64,000 nucleotides of DNA from Tetrapisispora phaffii CBS 4417. Its lineage: Eukaryota; Ascomycota; Saccharomycetes; Saccharomycetales; Saccharomycetaceae. Under the pieces are notes generated by a model. That model saw only the letters and a list, made by a program, of their open reading frames with translations, searched no databases and was not told the DNA's origin. The stretch covers positions 310,001-374,000 of the forward strand of contig NC_016532.1 in assembly GCF_000236905.1 (NCBI RefSeq), in the 5' to 3' direction. The position numbers and the translations under genes were made by a program. This document shows, one piece after another, positions 58,492 through 64,000 of this stretch; the first letter of the stretch is position 1, and every line of letters starts with the position of its first letter.

Positions 58492-61146
58492 ATGCAAGAT
58501 CATCAGAATCACCATGTTCATGGTTTGAACATAATGAGTTTGATGACTTCTAATAAATTGATTGATACATTTGCAATATTCATTATATTGTTGAATTTAA
58601 ATAATTTTTATTTGTTGGTCCTATCATTTTTATTTATTATTTCAAAAAGATATACACATTTTAAATCTGATGTATTCATTACAATATTATTATACAAAAT
58701 ACCATCTTATAATGATCTCCATCTAGAGAATTTTAAGAAAGGTATCCTTAACGACAACAAGACAATATCAAAAAATCTCAAAGATAATAAACATATAATA
58801 GAGTTTTTGGTAAATATTGGGATAGCTTCGTTTTTAAGAACTTACTTCAAATATGATATAATAAAATATATTCAAAAGTTTGCATTATCTATCATAGCAT
58901 CATCTATGGTAAATCAGCAGTCCAATAGACTATTATTTGCTGTTTTAAGTTGTTTAATGATAATTACGATATCATGGACTAAAGAATACGCCCAACATGG
59001 TCTTTTCTTACAGACCTTTTTAAGACAAAGGAATGAATTATACAAATTATTAGGAGAGAACATCATTTACTTTGAAAATATTAAGCAAAGAACCAACCTA
59101 TTGATGAATTCATATAACAATTATGAGATTACAAATCCTTTTATGTTTAATACAGAAGTGAACAATTATATAGATATTCTGTTCTATTTACTTTCATTTC
59201 ATTTAATTGTAGTGCAATTGTTACATGATGTAAATGCAAAATTAAAAGGGAGCGAAAACCAAAAGTTTATGCAAGCTACCGATAATTATACACAACAAGG
59301 TTCCAAATATAATACGAATAACACAGATGATTCAATCAGAGGCGGTGAGTTGATAACTGTATTTTCTGACGCGATAAGCAACTATAACTTCTGTGAACAA
59401 GTTTCTGCAAGTTATAACTCCCAGACAGTTGCAATGACTGATCCTATTGTGGCTAATGGTTTTAATTCTAAACAAAAAGGTAATCGTGATTCTTCAAATT
59501 TGAAAGATAATACAAATATCATTAAAAATAAGTTTTATCAACTAAATATAGACTCTAGTAGATTAGGCTCTGATGAGTCAACTTTAAATGAGGTGAACAA
59601 CGGAAATTTTAATGACTTTAATGCAAAAGATAACAATTCTAGAAAAAATAATTATAGTAATGAAAAATTTAATATCCAAATAACAGAAACAACTAATATA
59701 GAGAACTTCATAAGATATCTTTTTCAATGGAAACGAAACTATTCTTTATCTCCCCTTTGGTCAATGTTTTTTATTGTTAGAGCAACAATATTTGAAAAAA
59801 AATATTTAAAAGGCATGACTACTACCAAAGACAATATTAATAACATTAATAACACCAAACATTCTGAATCATCTCAATCTAATCAGAATTCCGATTCAAA
59901 CAATTTAAATGCTGAAGTAGTGAAGAAAAGTTTGTTTAATACAACTGAGGCAGACAATAGTATGGCATTGATCTCTAGATCAGCATCAGATGAGTACAAA
60001 AGATTGAATATTATTTCAACAAATGAAAATATATTTAATAGAGGCAACAATGATTATAAACTCTGTATCATTAATATAAGCTGCAATTCCATAACGTTCC
60101 ATATCGAGAATTTACACGAAGGTCAACTGATTGTATTGGTTAATGGTGTAATTTGGTCTGAGGTATCTTGTGCTCTGCTTCTTAACCGTGAAGGTGAGGA
60201 GTACGTCGAAGTGAACGGTTTAGTACCATTAAGTTCCTATGATATTCAATTTATTAACCGATTAGAGGATTCATTTGATTATCTAATATCTGATGTTGTT
60301 GTAAGGACAAGTTCAGCTTTAGGTTCTAGAAATGGTACTGACGATAGCGATCAATCAAGTATTAGCGAAAGTTTAACTTATGGAAGAAAAAGTAACTCAA
60401 CAAATATGCCAGCTTCAATGAATAATATGTACACAATTGATTTCAGTTTTCCCTCATTTTATCATAGAAAATTTTTGTCACCTTTATTGACTCTAAAGCA
60501 CTCTGTCCTGACAACAAACACTAATTTAGCTGAAGAAAGAGTAAAATTAAGAAAATCTAAGAAGGAAATAAGCAAAAAGTTGAACGCAATTAAGCAAGAG
60601 ATCGACAATTGTAAGTCAAAAATCGACCAAAATATCTTTCATGATGAGAAGAGCACAACAAAAATGGACAATCTAAAGATTTCTTTGAAGAAGAGTGAAG
60701 AAATGAATAGTAAATTAGAACAGCAACTAAAAGAAATATCTGAGTTTGAGTTAAAGACAGAAGAGAGATATCTTAAAGAAAAAGATCTTCATTTGAAGAG
60801 AGTATTAGAATATAGCAAGCTAGAAGAAAACTTAAGAACAAGTTACGAAGATAATGACAAAAAGCTATCCAATTTAAAATCAGATGAACTTAATTTGATA
60901 TCAAAGCTAGAAAAATTAAAGAGCAAATATGACAAATTAGAAAAAGAAGCTAACCAAGATTCCACAGAGACAGACGAGTTAAAGTCCAGATTTATAAACA
61001 AAAGGTTACAAGATCGTTCCAAAAGGGAAGAAGCTAGAATAAAGAACTCAACTGAATTCCAATTTGCAATTAAAGCGTTAGAACAAGATATCTCAAGGAT
61101 TGAATCTGAAAACCAAAATTTCCAAAGAATCATACCAAATTATTAA
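58492..61146 (+). CDS. NNF2: Membrane-anchored coiled-coil protein Nnf2
   Basis: An 884-residue protein matching S. cerevisiae Nnf2 (YGR089W, 936 residues) in layout. Hydrophobic segments lie at the N-terminus (FAIFIILLNLNNFYLLVLSF, about 28-47), at about 146-162 (LFAVLSCLMIITISW) and at about 225-245 (DILFYLLSFHLIVVQLL). An Asn/Ser-rich middle, a small beta-like region around CIINISCNSITFHIENLHEG, and a long C-terminal coiled coil (about 680-884) follow. The molecular role is poorly known; the yeast protein interacts with RNA polymerase subunit Rpb8 and localises to membranes. Identification rests on architecture and block membership. Confidence 0.72.
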   Translation: MQDHQNHHVHGLNIMSLMTSNKLIDTFAIFIILLNLNNFYLLVLSFLFIISKRYTHFKSDVFITILLYKIPSYNDLHLENFKKGILNDNKTISKNLKDNKHIIEFLVNIGIASFLRTYFKYDIIKYIQKFALSIIASSMVNQQSNRLLFAVLSCLMIITISWTKEYAQHGLFLQTFLRQRNELYKLLGENIIYFENIKQRTNLLMNSYNNYEITNPFMFNTEVNNYIDILFYLLSFHLIVVQLLHDVNAKLKGSENQKFMQATDNYTQQGSKYNTNNTDDSIRGGELITVFSDAISNYNFCEQVSASYNSQTVAMTDPIVANGFNSKQKGNRDSSNLKDNTNIIKNKFYQLNIDSSRLGSDESTLNEVNNGNFNDFNAKDNNSRKNNYSNEKFNIQITETTNIENFIRYLFQWKRNYSLSPLWSMFFIVRATIFEKKYLKGMTTTKDNINNINNTKHSESSQSNQNSDSNNLNAEVVKKSLFNTTEADNSMALISRSASDEYKRLNIISTNENIFNRGNNDYKLCIINISCNSITFHIENLHEGQLIVLVNGVIWSEVSCALLLNREGEEYVEVNGLVPLSSYDIQFINRLEDSFDYLISDVVVRTSSALGSRNGTDDSDQSSISESLTYGRKSNSTNMPASMNNMYTIDFSFPSFYHRKFLSPLLTLKHSVLTTNTNLAEERVKLRKSKKEISKKLNAIKQEIDNCKSKIDQNIFHDEKSTTKMDNLKISLKKSEEMNSKLEQQLKEISEFELKTEERYLKEKDLHLKRVLEYSKLEENLRTSYEDNDKKLSNLKSDELNLISKLEKLKSKYDKLEKEANQDSTETDELKSRFINKRLQDRSKREEARIKNSTEFQFAIKALEQDISRIESENQNFQRIIPNY

Positions 61147-61495
61147 GAATTCTGTAATATAGTCAGATTCATATGATTTGACTTTTTTATGTATGCGTAT
61201 ACATACCACACTGAATGCATTTTTTTAATCAATAACTTATAGTTCATCCATCATTTCACTTGTTAATATGCCGTTATTTACTTTAGATTAATATTTAGTT
61301 TCCAATTGAATTATTTTAAGATCGAAATTGCAGTTTGTTATTTAGTTAACTCAACGCAATTTAAAAAACTTCAACTTTGATTTCGATCTTGTAACTATTC
61401 GTTATTCCCTAAAGCATTGTTTTATATTTAGTGTTAAGGTAGTACTATAACATGGAGGGTTAGTATAGAATCCACTTTTCAATTCATTTTATAGT
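61147..61495. other. Spacer between NNF2 and BUD17
   Basis: AT-rich 349 bp; boundary of a synteny block (YGR/YPR genes to the left, YNR/YCR genes to the right). No repeat or tRNA marks it. Confidence 0.4.
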
Positions 61496-62491
61496 ATGAC
61501 GGGCAATAATAATAATCAAGAGATATCTGAAAGAACTAAAAGAGTGTTATCAATTCAGTCCCATGTAGTACATGGATATGTTGGTAACAAAGCTGCCACT
61601 TTCCCATTACAATACCAAGGGTGGGAAGTAGATGCTCTGAACACCGTGCAATTTTCAAACCATCCTGGATATCAGTTTTTTACAGGTTACTCAAGTAGTC
61701 CAAATGAATTAGTCGATATTATATCAAAAGGTTTAATCGATGAATCAGAGCTCAGTTATGATGCCATATTGACTGGCTATATATCTGATGTGGAAGGATT
61801 ACGAAAGATCGGTGATTTGATTAGTCAGCTTTGCAAAGATTCTAAAAAGATAAAATGGTTATTGGACCCTGTACTTGGTGACAATGGCAAACTATACGTT
61901 TCTGAAGAAAATATCAAGATTTATCAAGAAATATTGCGAACTGCCAGTATTTACGTAGTTACACCAAATCAATTTGAAATGGAAGTACTCACAAATGTTA
62001 AAATAACAGATCTACCAAGTCTTAGAGTGGCATTTGAAGTATTCAGAGAACACTATCCTACTATTCAAAACGTAGTAGTAACAAGCGTGGAGCTCCCTGA
62101 GCATCCTGACGTTCTTACCAGTGCATGCTCTACATTCAATAATGCAGATAAGAACAAATTGTATATAGACATCTTCGAAGTACCTATAATCCCTGCAAAG
62201 TTCAGCGGGAGTGGTGATTTATTCTCTGCCATTTTATTAAACAATTTATTTTCTTACAAGCCAGTTCCCAAAAATGAAGGTGAGCTTCTCAAAAGTGCTT
62301 TGCATAGAACACTCATACAAGAGGATGCAATACTAAAGAGAACATATGAACTGACGTTAAAGGAATTCAATCATACACAGACCATCGACAACCTTTCAAT
62401 TGTCAAGGATTTGAAATTAATCCAATCAAAAGACCTACTAGTCGACGAGTCACTGTACTCAAATGTTTCTTTCAAATGCTCATCTATATAG
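61496..62491 (+). CDS. BUD17: Pyridoxal kinase Bud17
   Basis: Ribokinase-like pyridoxal kinase of 331 residues that phosphorylates vitamin B6 vitamers with ATP. Signatures: SIQSHVVHGYVGNKAATFPL (about 17-36), the DALNTVQFSNHPGY substrate loop, YDAILTGYISD, VTPNQFEMEVLT, and the anion-hole motif FSGSGDLFSAILL (about 236-248) with the catalytic Asp. BUD16 (YEL029C) and BUD17 (YNR027W) are both of this family. BUD17 is preferred because the next gene, ATG15 (YCR068W), is next to SED4, whose duplicate SEC12 neighbours BUD17, giving double-track synteny. Confidence 0.88.
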   Translation: MTGNNNNQEISERTKRVLSIQSHVVHGYVGNKAATFPLQYQGWEVDALNTVQFSNHPGYQFFTGYSSSPNELVDIISKGLIDESELSYDAILTGYISDVEGLRKIGDLISQLCKDSKKIKWLLDPVLGDNGKLYVSEENIKIYQEILRTASIYVVTPNQFEMEVLTNVKITDLPSLRVAFEVFREHYPTIQNVVVTSVELPEHPDVLTSACSTFNNADKNKLYIDIFEVPIIPAKFSGSGDLFSAILLNNLFSYKPVPKNEGELLKSALHRTLIQEDAILKRTYELTLKEFNHTQTIDNLSIVKDLKLIQSKDLLVDESLYSNVSFKCSSI

Positions 62492-62911
62492 TCAAAATGT
62501 AGAATATTATATTTATCAATGCATGTATAAATCAGAACAATACCTATTCTTGTAGCCATCAAATAAGTTAGATTCATAATGAGTCTTCTAGTCATCTTAG
62601 TATAACATTGCGGTAACCGCGCTCTCTTAATTGAATATACAAATTAATATTTAAGGAAGGCGTTTCAGTATTAGGTGAATCACAATCCAAATGGAGGATA
62701 AATTATGTAAATAGAAGGTATGTATGACGCTTATATGGACTATTTATTAGTAGAGTATCATTCAAAACTTCACTTATACGGAAAGGGAATAGTTACTGTC
62801 CCACTATAAAGACTGTCAAACCTTTTTTAAGAATAGGTATTTATTTAATCATACGCAAAAGAAATCGTCACTAATCAATCATTTAGTTTGATATACAATT
62901 ACAATCACGGT
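62492..62911. promoter_or_regulatory. ATG15 promoter region with CGG palindrome
   Basis: 420 bp. At 62610-62620 lies GCGGTAACCGC, an 11-bp palindrome with inverted CGG triplets three bases apart, a format used by some zinc-cluster factors. The rest is AT-rich without clear sites. Confidence 0.4.
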
Positions 62912-64000
62912 ATGGGAATATTACTGAAAGAAAAACAGCAACTTCAAAGTACTGATATACTTCTTTCGCAACTTAAAGGTGCTATTTTTGTTTTGACTTT
63001 CATTTTGAGCATATTTGCATACTTTAAGTTATCTAGACAAGCTGACTTGGGGATACCTGAAGAAAGTAGACAACTCAGTGGTTCATTTAAACTTACAAGA
63101 ATATACAGACATGGTATTGGAATGTACCATGATAAACACCAAATATTGGAGATAGATGATACAAATATGGAAAGTTTGAGAGCAAACTACCAGAGCGAGT
63201 TATACATAATGAACACAAATGAGCATGATGAAGGTATGGATCAACTTTGGACTAGTAATCCAATGTATACAACTGATAATCCATTCAACTACGAGTTTAA
63301 ATTAGGAGCCAAGAATAAGAATTTACTAAGACTAGTAAATCGGGATCCAGAATTTATCGAAGCATACCTAGACTCCTATGGAAGTTCCAATGTCTTTGAA
63401 AATAAAGTTTTGGAGTGGAAAGAGGGAGGAGAAGACGTACTTGTCCCTGATGTGACAGATATGAATACTGTTATTTCATTAGCTCTAATGTCGTCTAATG
63501 CATATGTAAAGTTGCCACAGACTGGCGATTGGAGAAACGTCACGGAACCATGGAAAGAAAGTAGATCTGATGGTTATGGATGGGATAGTGATGGATTAAG
63601 AGGTCATATTTTCTACAATGAGGTAAACGATATAGTTGTTTTATCAGTCAAAGGAACCAGTGCTCAGGGTATACCAGGTGCAGGAGATGACGAGACTACA
63701 ACTAACGATAAACTTAATGACAACTTACTATTCTCTTGCTGTTGCGCAAGAGTTAGTTACCTGTGGACCACCGTCTGTGACTGTTATACAAAGTCGTATA
63801 CTTGCGATGAATCGTGTCTTGAACAGTCCATGAAGAGAAAGGACGGCTATTACCAAGCTGTAATGGAAATATATAAGGATATCTTAGAAGCATATCCAAC
63901 TGCATCGGTTTGGTTAACTGGTCATTCTCTAGGAGGTGCATTGTCTGCTTTATTGGCAAGAACCTATGGGCTACCGGCCATCACCTTTGAAGCTCCAGGT
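62912..64000 (+). CDS. ATG15: Vacuolar phospholipase Atg15 (3' end beyond window)
   Basis: First 363 codons, open to the window edge; S. cerevisiae Atg15 has 520. A short cytosolic tail and one membrane anchor (GAIFVLTFILSIFAYF, about 23-38) are followed by a lumenal lipase domain. The GHSLGG nucleophile elbow places the catalytic serine at residue 339. A cysteine-rich insert precedes it (LLFSCCCARVSYLW and CDCYTKSYTCDESCLEQ, about 274-308). Atg15 reaches the vacuole through the MVB pathway and breaks down autophagic bodies. The rest of the catalytic triad (Asp, His) would lie outside the window. Confidence 0.96.
   Translation, partial: MGILLKEKQQLQSTDILLSQLKGAIFVLTFILSIFAYFKLSRQADLGIPEESRQLSGSFKLTRIYRHGIGMYHDKHQILEIDDTNMESLRANYQSELYIMNTNEHDEGMDQLWTSNPMYTTDNPFNYEFKLGAKNKNLLRLVNRDPEFIEAYLDSYGSSNVFENKVLEWKEGGEDVLVPDVTDMNTVISLALMSSNAYVKLPQTGDWRNVTEPWKESRSDGYGWDSDGLRGHIFYNEVNDIVVLSVKGTSAQGIPGAGDDETTTNDKLNDNLLFSCCCARVSYLWTTVCDCYTKSYTCDESCLEQSMKRKDGYYQAVMEIYKDILEAYPTASVWLTGHSLGGALSALLARTYGLPAITFEAPG

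Overview
This is a budding-yeast nuclear window. The DNA is AT-rich, genes are compact and mostly intronless, the few introns carry GTATGN donors and TACTAAC branch sites, and almost every gene matches a Saccharomyces cerevisiae protein in length and motifs. Genes from two S. cerevisiae tracks are interleaved in one line, but only about half of each track is present. MSF1, TAH18, SMK1, SEC8, BRR1, YMC1, ARO7, JID1, HOS1, MED1, LTP1 and TKL1 are chromosome XVI genes there. POL30, NHP6, RXT2, MMS4, FES1, CMD1, YSA1, SUS1 and CYC8 are chromosome II genes. This mixture points to a Saccharomycetaceae species that shares the whole-genome duplication but sorted its duplicates independently of S. cerevisiae, for example the Vanderwaltozyma/Tetrapisispora group. 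The species assignment is inference; the gene identities are read from the sequence.

Layout. 1-39 kb is the YPR047-YPR074 / YBR088-YBR112 block. It holds mitochondrial translation (MSF1), Fe-S electron transfer (TAH18), replication and chromatin (POL30, NHP6, RXT2, HOS1, MED1, CYC8, SUS1), meiosis (SMK1), exocytosis (SEC8), DNA repair (MMS4), chaperone cycling (FES1, JID1), splicing (BRR1) and metabolism (YMC1, ARO7, YSA1, TKL1). A tRNA-Ser(UGA) with a repeat-rich upstream region lies at about 26.5-28.4 kb. 39-41.5 kb is a junction with an unrecognised 271-aa gene, a tRNA-Val(AAC) and LTR-like remnants. 41.5-61.2 kb is a second interleaved block (YPR097-YPR107 with YGR081-YGR089): a PX-domain protein, SLX9, TOM20, the spliced YPR098C homologue, MRP13, SNT309, RPL11, PRE2, FHL1, YTH1 and NNF2. 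61.4-64 kb starts a third block with BUD17 and a 3'-truncated ATG15.

Three genes are split or appear split by introns. SUS1 has two introns, the YPR098C homologue has one, and a possible unknown two-exon gene lies between SMK1 and SEC8. Several promoters carry recognisable sites: an MCB box at POL30, a mid-sporulation element at SMK1, a three-unit heat-shock element at FES1, a perfect inverted pair of Rap1 sites between RPL11 and PRE2, and Reb1 sites at three places. GC-rich islands interrupt the AT-rich background upstream of CYC8 and CMD1. I found no viral genes, CRISPR arrays, centromere or foreign operon. The least explained items are the orphan 271-aa gene, the cryptic spliced gene, the repeat pair next to the tRNAs and the CCCGGG-rich HOS1 gene.
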